Origin: a bacterium
GTDB lineage: Bacteria > Chloroflexota > Dormibacteria > UBA8260 > Bog-877
NCBI GenBank assembly: GCA_021817185.1
Contig: JAKAVU010000005.1
Span: 1-28,581 of the forward strand
Direction: 5' to 3'
Length of the DNA: 28,581 bases
Position numbers and translations under genes: made by a program. Shown piece after piece: positions 14,922 through 22,491 of the stretch. How positions within the stretch are numbered: the stretch's first letter is position 1; the number at the start of each line of letters is the position of its first letter. A model generated the notes under the pieces. It worked only from the letters and a program-made list of their open reading frames with translations, was not told the origin of the DNA and ran no database searches.

Positions 14922-16535
14922 ATGAGTGGTCAACTGCCCCCACCTGGCCGACAGGAGGCGCCGAGCGGGCCGCCCGAGCCAGATCTCGAGTTCACACTGA
15001 TCCTGCGCCCGCGCACGGACAGAGCCGTTGCCGGGATCGGCGGGGAAGGCGCCGAGTCAGTCTCAACTGGCGGCTTTGTCGCTCGTTCGGAGTTGGGGCA
15101 GCTGCGGGGAGCGAGCCCCGGTGACATCACGACCGTTCGGAGCTGGGCGGCGACCCGTGGCCTGCGCGTGGTCAGGACCCGGCCGGAACGACGCGAGGTG
15201 GTGCTGGCGGCACCTCTGACCCAGATCTCGTCATTGTTCGGGGCGCAGTTCGAGACCGACGCCACCACCACCCCGCCGCGCCGAAGAGTGCTATCAGGAC
15301 CGGTTGTTCCCGTCGATCTGACCGAGGTGGTGGTGGCGGTGCTCGGTCTGGACTCCGGGCCATTTATGCCGCCCCGGCTGCGGCGGCTGCCTCTGCCGAG
15401 CTCGCCCATGCCCCTCAACCAGGCGGCCCCGCTGAGCTTCTATCCAACCCAGGTGGCCGCTGTCTACCGCTATCCGGCTTCGAGCTGGGCCCGGGGCCGG
15501 TGCATCGGCCTGCTGGAGCTGGGAGGAGGGTACCAACCTGCGGATCTCCAGAGCTACTTCGCCGGCCTTGGCCTGGCGCCTCCGACCGTGGTGCCGGTTC
15601 CGGTCGACGGCGGTGCCAACCGGCCCACCGGAGATCCCAACGGGCCGGACGGGGAGGTCGCTCTCGACCTCGAGGTTGCAGGGTCCGTCGCACCTGATGC
15701 CAAGCTGGCGGTCTACTTCGCCCCCAACACCGACCAGGGGTTCCTGGCCGCGGTGTCGGCCGCGGTTCATGACCAGGAGAACACCCCCACCGTCCTCTCG
15801 ATCAGTTGGGGCGGCCCCGAAGCGGGCTGGCCGGCGGCCACCGTGCAGGCGTTCGAGCACGCATTTCAGGATGCCGCACTGGTGGGTATGACGGTCTGCG
15901 TCGCCGCCGGCGACAACGGCTCCGGGGACGGCCTCAACGACGGCCTGGCCCATGTGGACTACCCGGCGGCGAGCCCCTACGTGCTCGCCTGCGGAGGCAC
16001 CCGCCTGGTGGCGGCAGCCGGCGCTATCGAAAGTGAGGTGGTGTGGAACGACCAGCCCCAGGACGGCGCGACCGGGGGCGGGGTGAGCGCGGTGTTTCCG
16101 CTGCCCAGCTGGCAGGTGGGGATTGGGGTGCCGCCGTCGGTCAATCCGGGCCACTTCCACGGCCGGGGCCTGCCGGATCTGGCCGGCGACGCGGACCCTG
16201 AGACCGGCTACCGCGTCCTGGTGGACCAGCAGGCGGCGGTCTTCGGTGGCACCAGCGCGGTGGCGCCGCTGTTGGCGGCGCTGGTCGCGATCTGCGCGGG
16301 CGCCGTAGGCCGGGACCTGGGCCACCTGAACCCGCTTCTGTACCAGCAGTTGGCCCCCGAAGGGGTAACCCGCGAAGTGGTCGATGGCAGCAACGGAGCC
16401 TACTCGGCGCACCCCGGTTGGAACGCCTGCAGCGGATGGGGCAGCCCTGTCGGGGTCGCCCTGCTCGAACGGCTGAGATCGCTGCTGGCCGCTCCCACCC
16501 CCGCTCACAGGACGGGGGCTGGAGGCTGTCCCTGA
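14922..16535 (+). CDS. S53-family (sedolisin/kumamolisin-like) serine-carboxyl peptidase
   Basis: A 537-residue protein with an N-terminal pro-domain (about 20-160) and an S53 catalytic domain (about 168-535). Catalytic residues: Glu245 and Asp249 in GEVALDLEVAG, oxyanion Asp331 in VAAGDNGSG, and nucleophile Ser445 in FGGTSAVAPL. The C-terminal VVDGSNGAYSAHPGWNACSGWG matches the calcium-binding end of kumamolisin. These are usually secreted proteases active at low pH that autocleave the pro-domain. No Sec or Tat signal peptide is visible: the N-terminus is Pro/Glu-rich, so export would be unconventional, as in some other bacterial kumamolisins. ATG at 14922 lacks a good ribosome site. A strong hairpin covers its stop codon. 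Confidence 0.88.
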   Translation: MSGQLPPPGRQEAPSGPPEPDLEFTLILRPRTDRAVAGIGGEGAESVSTGGFVARSELGQLRGASPGDITTVRSWAATRGLRVVRTRPERREVVLAAPLTQISSLFGAQFETDATTTPPRRRVLSGPVVPVDLTEVVVAVLGLDSGPFMPPRLRRLPLPSSPMPLNQAAPLSFYPTQVAAVYRYPASSWARGRCIGLLELGGGYQPADLQSYFAGLGLAPPTVVPVPVDGGANRPTGDPNGPDGEVALDLEVAGSVAPDAKLAVYFAPNTDQGFLAAVSAAVHDQENTPTVLSISWGGPEAGWPAATVQAFEHAFQDAALVGMTVCVAAGDNGSGDGLNDGLAHVDYPAASPYVLACGGTRLVAAAGAIESEVVWNDQPQDGATGGGVSAVFPLPSWQVGIGVPPSVNPGHFHGRGLPDLAGDADPETGYRVLVDQQAAVFGGTSAVAPLLAALVAICAGAVGRDLGHLNPLLYQQLAPEGVTREVVDGSNGAYSAHPGWNACSGWGSPVGVALLERLRSLLAAPTPAHRTGAGGCP

Positions 16536-16560
16536 CCGGAGCCAGGTGGCCCGGTCGGGG
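16530..16560 (+). terminator. Hairpin overlapping the sedolisin stop codon
   Basis: CCCTGACCGG (16530-16539) pairs with CCGGTCGGGG (16551-16560) to give a 10-bp stem with one G-T wobble and an 11-base loop. The peptidase stop codon (16533-16535) is inside the stem. It is followed by only two T's, so the terminator assignment rests on stem strength and location, between the peptidase and the ABC transporter genes. Confidence 0.5.
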
Positions 16561-16609
16561 TTGGATCGGGTCCTGGCGCGCGGTCGGCCCCTCGTGGCAA
16601 GCTTGACCG

Positions 16610-17632
16610 GTGACCGTGATGCAGCAGGGGATCGGGACCGCGCGATTGAGCGGCGCAGCCGCGGTCCTGGCTGAGGACCTGCGCAAGAGCTATGGTGAGT
16701 TGGAGGCGGTCAAGGGGGTCAATTTCCAGGTCGCGGCCGGGGAGACCTTCGGTTTCCTCGGCCCCAACGGGGCTGGCAAGTCCACCACCATCTCCATGCT
16801 CTGCACCATCACCCGCCCCAGTGCGGGCAGAGCCCTGGTCGCCGGATTCGACGTGGTCCGGGAGCAGGCGCAGGTTCGGCGTCACATCGGCCTGGTCTTC
16901 CAGGACACCACCCTGGACGACTACCTCACCGCCACCGAGAACCTCAGCTTTCACGCCGAGCTGTACGGTGTGCCCAAGAGCCAGGTCCAGGACCGGCTGC
17001 AGCAGGTGATGGAGATGGTGGGGCTGTGGGACCGGCGCGCCAGCCTGGTGCGCACCTTCTCGGGCGGAATGAAGCGCCGTCTGGAGATCGCCCGAGGCCT
17101 CCTGCACTCACCCCGGGTGCTCTTCCTGGACGAACCGACGGTGGGCTTGGACCCGCAGACGAGATCGCACATCTGGGGCTACATCACCGAGCTGAAGAAG
17201 CGGGAGAAGATCACCATCTTCCTCACCACCCACTACATGGATGAGGCTGAGTACTGCGACCGCATCGCCATCATCGACAATGGCCTGATCGTGGCCAGCG
17301 ACACCCCGGAGGCGCTCAAGGCCAGTGTCGGCCAGGACCGCGTGGAGCTGCACACCAGCGACGATCCCGCCACCATCCGTCAGCTTGCCGAGCACTTCGA
17401 CCTGGACGCCAGGATGAGCGAGGGAGCGGTCGCCTTCTTCGTGAATCAGGGGGAGGAGTTCGTCCCCCGGCTGTTCGCCGAGCTGGGCATTCGGATCCTC
17501 TCCGTGCGCGTCGCCCGGCCGACCCTGGACGACGTCTTCATGAATTACACCGGCCGTACCATCCGGGACGCCGAGGTGAGCGGCTCTGACAAGATGCGGC
17601 AGAACCCGTGGATGCGGGCCAGGAGCCGCTAG
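16610..17632 (+). CDS. ABC transporter ATP-binding protein (DrrA-like)
   Basis: A 340-residue ATPase of the DrrA / ABC-2 type exporter family. Walker A is GPNGAGKST (51-59), the signature is FSGGMKRRLEIARG, Walker B is VLFLDEPTVGLD, and the switch histidine is in TTHYMDEAEYCD. The C-terminal 100 residues (VELHTSDDPATIRQ to LDDVFMNYTGR) form the regulatory domain seen in DrrA and NodI homologues. GTG at 16610 is the longest sensible start; an ATG follows three codons later. Its stop TAG overlaps the GTG of the permease gene (TAGTG, 17630-17634), so the two are translationally coupled and form a homodimer-plus-homodimer exporter. The cargo is unknown; drugs, lipids and polyketides are typical for the family. 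Confidence 0.9.
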   Translation: MTVMQQGIGTARLSGAAAVLAEDLRKSYGELEAVKGVNFQVAAGETFGFLGPNGAGKSTTISMLCTITRPSAGRALVAGFDVVREQAQVRRHIGLVFQDTTLDDYLTATENLSFHAELYGVPKSQVQDRLQQVMEMVGLWDRRASLVRTFSGGMKRRLEIARGLLHSPRVLFLDEPTVGLDPQTRSHIWGYITELKKREKITIFLTTHYMDEAEYCDRIAIIDNGLIVASDTPEALKASVGQDRVELHTSDDPATIRQLAEHFDLDARMSEGAVAFFVNQGEEFVPRLFAELGIRILSVRVARPTLDDVFMNYTGRTIRDAEVSGSDKMRQNPWMRARSR

Positions 17633-18504
17633 TGGCACAGGCTCGCCAGCAGTCGATGCCAGCGGTCGCGCCGGTCCGGGTGGCGGGGAACGGGCTGGCT
17701 GACGACCTGCGGGCGATCCTGGTCGTGTGGAAACGGGAGCTGATCCGCTTTCTCCGCAACCGGCTGCGCATTGTGACCTCGCTGGCGCAGCCCATCCTCT
17801 TCCTTTACATCCTGGGGACCGGACTGTCCCCCTTGATCAGCCAAACCGAGCACTTCAACTTCCGCACCTTCATGTTCCCGGGAGTTCTGGGGATGACGAT
17901 CCTGTTCACCTCGATCTTCTCGGCGATGTCGATCGTCTGGGATCGGGAGTTCGGTTTCCTGCGCGAGATGCTGGTCGCCCCGGTGCACCGCTGGACGCTG
18001 GTCTTGGGGAAGTGCCTGGGCGGCGCCACCGTGGCCAGCATTCAGGGAGCGATCATCCTGGCTCTGGCCGGCACCGTCGGGGTTCCCTACAGCCCGGTCA
18101 TGATCCTGACCCTGCTGGGCGAGATGCTGCTGACCTCCTTTGCGCTCACCGCCTTCGGGGTGATGCTGGCCGCCCGTATCTCCCAGGTGGAGTCCTTCCA
18201 GATGGTCACCCAGTTCTTCGTGTTGCCGATGTTCTTCCTGTCGGGCGCGATCTTCCCGCTCAGCGACCTGCCCGCCTGGCTGGCCGTGCTCAGCAAGATC
18301 GATCCCCTCTCCTACGCGGTCGCTCCCTTCCGGGAGGCGGTGTTCAGCCAGATCCAGCTTCCCCCACCCCTGGCCCGGACCCTCAACCCCGGCATCAGCT
18401 GGGGGGCCTGGGTGCTGCCGGTGTGGTTTGAAGTCGCCATGATCATGGCTGCGGCGGTGGTCATGCTGGCAGCCGCCATGCGCCAGTTCAGCAAGCCGGA
18501 CTGA
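17632..18504 (+). CDS. ABC-2 type transporter permease (DrrB-like)
   Basis: A 290-residue membrane protein with about six transmembrane helices and an ABC-2 permease signature: cytoplasmic start VVWKRELIRFLRNRLRIVTSLAQPI, and later GAIFPLSDLPAWLAVLSKIDPLSYAVAPFRE, a hallmark of DrrB-like exporters. The start GTG at 17632 shares one base with the ATPase stop and has AGGAG seven bases upstream; an in-frame GTG at 17608 is also possible. It partners the preceding ATPase. The next gene starts two bases after its stop, so all three are probably one transcript. Confidence 0.9.
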   Translation: MAQARQQSMPAVAPVRVAGNGLADDLRAILVVWKRELIRFLRNRLRIVTSLAQPILFLYILGTGLSPLISQTEHFNFRTFMFPGVLGMTILFTSIFSAMSIVWDREFGFLREMLVAPVHRWTLVLGKCLGGATVASIQGAIILALAGTVGVPYSPVMILTLLGEMLLTSFALTAFGVMLAARISQVESFQMVTQFFVLPMFFLSGAIFPLSDLPAWLAVLSKIDPLSYAVAPFREAVFSQIQLPPPLARTLNPGISWGAWVLPVWFEVAMIMAAAVVMLAAAMRQFSKPD

Positions 18505-18506
18505 GA

Positions 18507-19937
18507 TTGGCGGCACCCCACCCGCCCGCGAGCGGGCCGGAGCGAGTTTACGATGCCGTCAACCTGCTCGCCGATCCCATCTACGAGTACTGTCAGATCA
18601 CCAAGCAGCTGGGTGACGGCTCCAGCTCCGAGCAGGCCCTGCTGGATCACCCGTGGATGCAGCGCCAGCGCCGCATCCACCAGCTGCAGTCCGCCTGGTG
18701 GGTCTTCCACACCGCCGAGCACTCCCGCTTTCAGCATGCGGTCGGCGCGATGCATCTCTCGGGGCGGATCACAGAGCACCTGTATCCCAGCCTGCGCGAG
18801 AGCTTCCCCGACCTGCCCTCCGAGCCGCTGGTGGTCGAGACCATGCGGGTCGCCGGATTGCTCCATGACAGCGGCCACGGTCCCTTTGGACACTTCTTCG
18901 ACAGCCAGGTTCTGGCTCGATTCGGCCTCGATCATGAGGACCTGGGGCGCGCCCTGGTGATGGGGCCGTTGCAGGACCTGATCGCCTCCCTGCGCCGGAG
19001 CCCCTCGGGCCGCTTCGGTGAGCACGAGCGGATCGACCCCAGATGGGTCGCGTTCGTGATGGCCCCGGCTCCCCTTCCCGGATTCGCCCCTCCGAGCTGG
19101 CTCGGCGCCCTGAAGGCGGTTCTCTGCGGGGCGGTCAGCACCGACAACCTGGACTACGTGCCCCGGGATGCCTACATGTGCGGGGTGGGGGTCGGCCCCG
19201 TGGATGTGGCCCGACTGCGCCACTACATGTTCATCAAGGACGGTTCGCTGGTGCTGCACCAGCACGGGGCTCCGGCGCTCGAGGGGTTCCTCGCCGCCCG
19301 GTTGTACATGTACAACCACATCTACTTTCACCGAACCGTGCGGCGGATCGACCTGCATCTTCGACCGGTGTTCGCGCGCACCTGCTGGAAGCTGCTGCCC
19401 CCGGGTAGTCCCCTGGAACACCTGGAGGAGTACCAACTTCTGACCGACTGGTCCCTGCTGGGCGAGGTCGAGCGGCTGCAGCGGCATCCGCGGACCGCCG
19501 ACGAGGCCGAGCTGGGCCGGGGCTGGGAGGCCGTCACCAGCCGCACGCTCCCGTGGCAGCTTGCCTATGAAGCGTTCCGGGAAGTCGGAGGCGACGACGA
19601 GCCGGCGACGCTTCGGGACGCGGGCTTCCTCGAGGACCGGATCCGCGAAGAGCTGCCCACAGCGCTCTCTGAGGTTCCCCTGGAGGTGGACCTGGCCAGC
19701 ACCTCCCCCAGGCCGGAGAACCCAGCGCGGGCCGGCGAGCAGCTGAACATCTTCGATCCCATCTCCGGCAAGGTGGAGGTCGAGGCCGCCCCTCAACTCC
19801 TGGCCCGGCTGCTCCCGGTGCGGACGGTGTGGATGCGGGTGTACACCCCCGACGGGAGCGCGCGAGAGGTCATCCGCCGCGCGGCGGCCGCCGCGGTCTC
19901 GAAGCTGGTCCCGGCGGCGGGGGAGAGCCCCCTCTAG
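18507..19937 (+). CDS. HD-superfamily phosphohydrolase (dNTPase/SAMHD1-like fold)
   Basis: A 476-residue metal-dependent phosphohydrolase. The HD metal site is clear: His77 in HSRFQHAVG, His120-Asp121 in LLHDSGHGPFGH, and a downstream Asp in STDNLDYVPRDAYMCGV. This arrangement is that of the dGTPase-related family (YwfO, SAMHD1), which cleave deoxynucleoside triphosphates, although some members use other nucleotides. The C-terminal 170 residues are less conserved and may be regulatory or for oligomerisation. The start is TTG at 18507, two bases after the ABC permease stop, implying coupling rather than a strong ribosome site. Its stop codon overlaps that of the convergent mrp gene in the tetranucleotide CTAG. 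Association with an exporter is unusual and unexplained. Confidence 0.85.
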   Translation: MAAPHPPASGPERVYDAVNLLADPIYEYCQITKQLGDGSSSEQALLDHPWMQRQRRIHQLQSAWWVFHTAEHSRFQHAVGAMHLSGRITEHLYPSLRESFPDLPSEPLVVETMRVAGLLHDSGHGPFGHFFDSQVLARFGLDHEDLGRALVMGPLQDLIASLRRSPSGRFGEHERIDPRWVAFVMAPAPLPGFAPPSWLGALKAVLCGAVSTDNLDYVPRDAYMCGVGVGPVDVARLRHYMFIKDGSLVLHQHGAPALEGFLAARLYMYNHIYFHRTVRRIDLHLRPVFARTCWKLLPPGSPLEHLEEYQLLTDWSLLGEVERLQRHPRTADEAELGRGWEAVTSRTLPWQLAYEAFREVGGDDEPATLRDAGFLEDRIREELPTALSEVPLEVDLASTSPRPENPARAGEQLNIFDPISGKVEVEAAPQLLARLLPVRTVWMRVYTPDGSAREVIRRAAAAAVSKLVPAAGESPL

Positions 19938-21037
19938 CCCAGCCGGACGCGGGGGCCAGCAGGCATCACCGGGGCCGCCGCCGCCTCGAAGTTGACCTGG
20001 CTGATCTGTCCCGCCAGCTGGGCCGCGACCTCCGCGAAGATCCTGGCCTGCGCCGACTCCGGTTGGGCGAGCACGAGGGGCAGCCCCGCACCTCCACCCA
20101 CCCGCACCGCTGGATCGAGTGGGATCTCGCCCAGGAACGGGACCTGGCGGGCCGCGGCCAGCTGGCGCCCACCGCCGCGGCTGAACACATCGGTCATCTC
20201 TCCACAGTGGGGGCAGACGAACCCGCTCATGTTCTCGATCACCCCCAGGATGCCCACGCGGAGCTGCTCGAACATCGCGATCCCCCGTCCCACGTCGGCC
20301 AGGGAGACGTCCTGGGGGGTGGTGACGATGACCGCACCGGTGAGGGGTATGGATTGGGCAAGGGTCAGCTGGACGTCCCCGGTGCCGGGGGGAAGGTCGC
20401 AGATGAGATAGTCGAGCTCTCCCCAATTGACCTCGAACAGGAACTGGCGGAGTGCCCCCGCCAGCATCGGGCCCCTCCAGATGACCGGTTTGTCAGGGTC
20501 GATGATGGTCCCGATCGAGACCACCTCCAGGCCGTTCTTGGCGAGTGGGATCATCCTGCCGTCCTGGGCCGACGGGCGCTCCTCCAGCCCCAGCATGATC
20601 GGGACGTTCGGCCCGTAGATGTCAGCGTCCAAGAGGCCCACACGCGCACCGCTTTGCAGGAGGGCAAAGGCCAGGTTGACCGCGACTGTGGTCTTGCCCA
20701 CGCCACCCTTGCCGGCGGAGACCGCGACGATGTTCCGCACCCCGGGGATCTCCTGGCGTCCGGTCACACCGCGGGTGCGGCTGACATCCGCATCCCACTC
20801 CAGCTCGACTCGGTCCACTCCGTCGACGTGCCCCACCACCGCCGCCCGGATCTCGCCCTCGATCCGGTCCTTGAGCGGACAGGCCGGGGTGGTCAGGACC
20901 ACTCGCAGCCGCACCGTCGTGCCGTCCAGGCGCAGGTTCTTGAGCATGCCCAGCTGCATCATCGGCCGGTGCAACTCCGGATCCTGCACCCTGGCCAGCG
21001 CATCCTCTACGGCCGCCAGCCGTTGGGAGTCATTCAT
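19934..21037 (-). CDS. mrp: Mrp/NBP35-family iron-sulfur carrier ATPase (ApbC-like)
   Basis: A 367-residue cytoplasmic P-loop ATPase that binds and transfers [4Fe-4S] clusters. Residues 1-80 are a MIP18/DUF59 domain (VQDPELHRPMMQLGM, and Cys53 in TTPACPLKD). The deviant Walker A GKGGVGKTT begins at 110, followed by LLDADIYGPNVPIMLG (Walker A') and ICDLPPGTGD (Walker B). The bridging-cluster motif is Cys275/Cys278 in VCPHCGE. ATG at 21037 is the natural start (MNDSQRL). It is divergent from the Fur-family gene across 93 bases, so it may be regulated by iron or redox along with it. Clients here could include the Fe-S subunits of the Ehr-like complex, though Mrp is usually a housekeeping gene. 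Confidence 0.92.
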   Translation of the reverse strand: MNDSQRLAAVEDALARVQDPELHRPMMQLGMLKNLRLDGTTVRLRVVLTTPACPLKDRIEGEIRAAVVGHVDGVDRVELEWDADVSRTRGVTGRQEIPGVRNIVAVSAGKGGVGKTTVAVNLAFALLQSGARVGLLDADIYGPNVPIMLGLEERPSAQDGRMIPLAKNGLEVVSIGTIIDPDKPVIWRGPMLAGALRQFLFEVNWGELDYLICDLPPGTGDVQLTLAQSIPLTGAVIVTTPQDVSLADVGRGIAMFEQLRVGILGVIENMSGFVCPHCGEMTDVFSRGGGRQLAAARQVPFLGEIPLDPAVRVGGGAGLPLVLAQPESAQARIFAEVAAQLAGQISQVNFEAAAAPVMPAGPRVRLG

Positions 21038-21092
21038 CCACTACCCACTCCACTTTGATCATAGCCGGGAGCCCGCAGCCCCCCAGCCGCAA

Positions 21093-21121
21093 TTGTTGCA
21101 ATAGCTGCCAACAGCTATCAT
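21093..21121 (+). promoter_or_regulatory. fur promoter with embedded operator-like inverted repeat
   Basis: TTGTTG (21093-21098) and TATCAT (21116-21121) are spaced by 17 bases, with the -10 matching the sigma70 consensus at five of six positions. Between and overlapping them is a perfect inverted repeat, ATAGCTG (21101-21107) and CAGCTAT (21112-21118), with a CCAA centre. A bound dimer would block RNA polymerase. Transcription from this -10 would begin about 21128, three bases before the ATG, and there is no ribosome site, so the mRNA looks leaderless. The same 93-bp gap must also hold the mrp promoter; TATGAT on the minus strand (21058-21063) is a candidate -10 for it. Confidence 0.6.
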
Positions 21122-21130
21122 CTTCTCACC

Positions 21131-21565
21131 ATGGACCGGCTCGAGATGCTGCGGGAGAAGGGCAAGCGGCTCACGCCCCAGCGGCGGCTGGTGTACTCGG
21201 CACTGCTCGAGAGTCCGGGACACGCGACCGCCGACGAGCTCTGTGCCAGTATCTCTCACAAGGTCCCCGGCTTCCAACGCACCACCGTCTACCGCACCCT
21301 CGACCTCCTGGTGGAGATGGGTCTGGCGCGCCGGGTCCAGCTCGGCCACAGCAACGCCTACGAGGCGGTGCAGGTCGGAAACGAGTCTCACCAGCATCTC
21401 CTCTGCGATCTCTGCGGGGCCACCTTCGACGTCAGTGTGCCCGAGGTTCCCGACTGGGTGGACCGGATCTCCTCGCGGATCCATTTCCACGTCGAGCGTG
21501 TGGAGCTGGTCGGCCACGGGGTCTGTGAGCTCTGCCGCCACGGAGCCTCGGGGATGGCTGGGTAG
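21131..21565 (+). CDS. Fur-family metalloregulator
   Basis: A 144-residue Fur-type repressor: winged helix at residues 1-80 (KRLTPQRRLVYSALLESPGHATADEL, RTTVYRTLDLLVEMGLARRV) and a dimerisation domain with His87, His89, His118 and His120. Two CxxC pairs, Cys92/Cys95 (CDLC) and Cys132/Cys135 (CELC), make the structural zinc site seen in Fur, Zur and PerR. The sequence alone does not decide which metal is sensed; the GxxxHHHLxC motif of classical Fur is reduced to ESHQHLLC. It is divergent from mrp, and an inverted repeat inside its own promoter suggests autoregulation. The ATG at 21131 has no ribosome site, consistent with a leaderless transcript. Confidence 0.9.
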   Translation: MDRLEMLREKGKRLTPQRRLVYSALLESPGHATADELCASISHKVPGFQRTTVYRTLDLLVEMGLARRVQLGHSNAYEAVQVGNESHQHLLCDLCGATFDVSVPEVPDWVDRISSRIHFHVERVELVGHGVCELCRHGASGMAG

Positions 21566-21584
21566 CGGGAGCGGACCGGGCCGG

Positions 21585-22097
21585 TCAGGGAGTGCGGTCG
21601 CCGAGGGCGTCAGTCGCTAACAACTGCTCCAAGAGCTCCTCGAGCTGCCGGTAGGCGGCTGTCCCGAGCTCGCGCTCCAGAGATCGCCGCCGCGCCCGTG
21701 CTCGGCGCGAGAGTTCCTCGGCCAGGGTGGTGCCGAGTTCGGTCGGCCAGACACCCTTGGCCCGGCGATCTCGGACCGACGTTCGGACCTCGACCAGGTT
21801 CAGGCGCTCCAGATCGATCGCCAGCCGTCGAGCATTCATGGGGTCGGTACCCAGAACCCTGGCCAGGCCCCGCAGGGCCTGGCCAGGCTGGGCCACCGCC
21901 GCTCTTAGCGCCGCCGCCTGCGGGGCGGTGACGCCAAGATCGGCGATCGCCCGTTCCCAGCTGGCGCGCAGGTGGCGGTGGGCCCGGCCCAGCCGGAACC
22001 CGACGTCCTGGCTCAGTGGCTGAAGCGCCGATCTGAACTCGGGTGCGCCCGCCGCCGGTGTCGAATCTGGACTGGTCCGGCGGCTAGGGCCGCTCAC
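21585..22097 (-). CDS. MarR-like transcriptional regulator
   Basis: A 170-residue protein with a divergent MarR winged helix: LGVTAPQAAALRAAVAQPGQALRGLARVLGTDPMNARRLAIDLERLNLVEVR, and a wing TSVRDRRAKGVWPTELG. The C-terminal helices (about 125-165) are strongly charged and would form the dimer interface. GTG at 22097 overlaps the carboxymuconolactone-decarboxylase-like gene by 14 bases, so this regulator is the last gene of a three-gene operon starting with the class II aldolase. It is a likely candidate to bind the inverted repeat in that operon's promoter. Its stop lies 20 bases from the convergent fur stop, with a GACCGG/CCGGTC palindrome between them (21574-21586). Confidence 0.78.
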   Translation of the reverse strand: MSGPSRRTSPDSTPAAGAPEFRSALQPLSQDVGFRLGRAHRHLRASWERAIADLGVTAPQAAALRAAVAQPGQALRGLARVLGTDPMNARRLAIDLERLNLVEVRTSVRDRRAKGVWPTELGTTLAEELSRRARARRRSLERELGTAAYRQLEELLEQLLATDALGDRTP

Positions 22098-22491
22098 CTG
22101 GCGATCCCGCCTCCTCCAGGAGCTCCGCGCAGATCTCGATCCCTAACGAGTAGGCCGGCATGCCAGCGGTGATCAGGGCCAGCTCCGCAGCTCCGGTCAG
22201 CTCTGCCAGCGTCGCTCCGGCGCGGAGCGCGGCCCGGGCATGCAGACGCGCCGGCGCGCCCCTTTGCAGGGCGACCAGCTGCGCGAAGTGGACTATCTGA
22301 CCCACCCTGCGTCCGAGTGGATTCTCCATGATCAGCGCCCGCCGGGTGGCCTCTACGGACGCCACCGCCGCCTCCCGGCCGGTGGCCCCAGCGACCCTTA
22401 GCCGGGCCTCGATCGACTCGGGGACCCCTCCGGTGAGCTCGCGGTAGGAGTCGCGGATCGCTTCCAGCTCATCTCCCCCGGGAGCGGTCAT
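22084..22491 (-). CDS. Carboxymuconolactone decarboxylase (CMD)/AhpD-like family protein
   Basis: A 135-residue all-helical protein. The motif LVALQRGAPARLHARAALRAGATLAELTGAAELALITAGMPAYSLGIEI is the helical hairpin of the CMD family, which includes gamma-carboxymuconolactone decarboxylases and AhpD-type peroxidase adaptors. The AhpD CxxC redox pair is absent; the only cysteine is near the C-terminus (EICAEL), so peroxidase function is unlikely. It overlaps the upstream aldolase by four bases (ATGA, 22488-22491) and the downstream MarR by 14. Such genes often accompany aldolase or decarboxylase steps in small catabolic operons. The substrate is unknown. Confidence 0.8.
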   Translation of the reverse strand: MTAPGGDELEAIRDSYRELTGGVPESIEARLRVAGATGREAAVASVEATRRALIMENPLGRRVGQIVHFAQLVALQRGAPARLHARAALRAGATLAELTGAAELALITAGMPAYSLGIEICAELLEEAGSPGERP

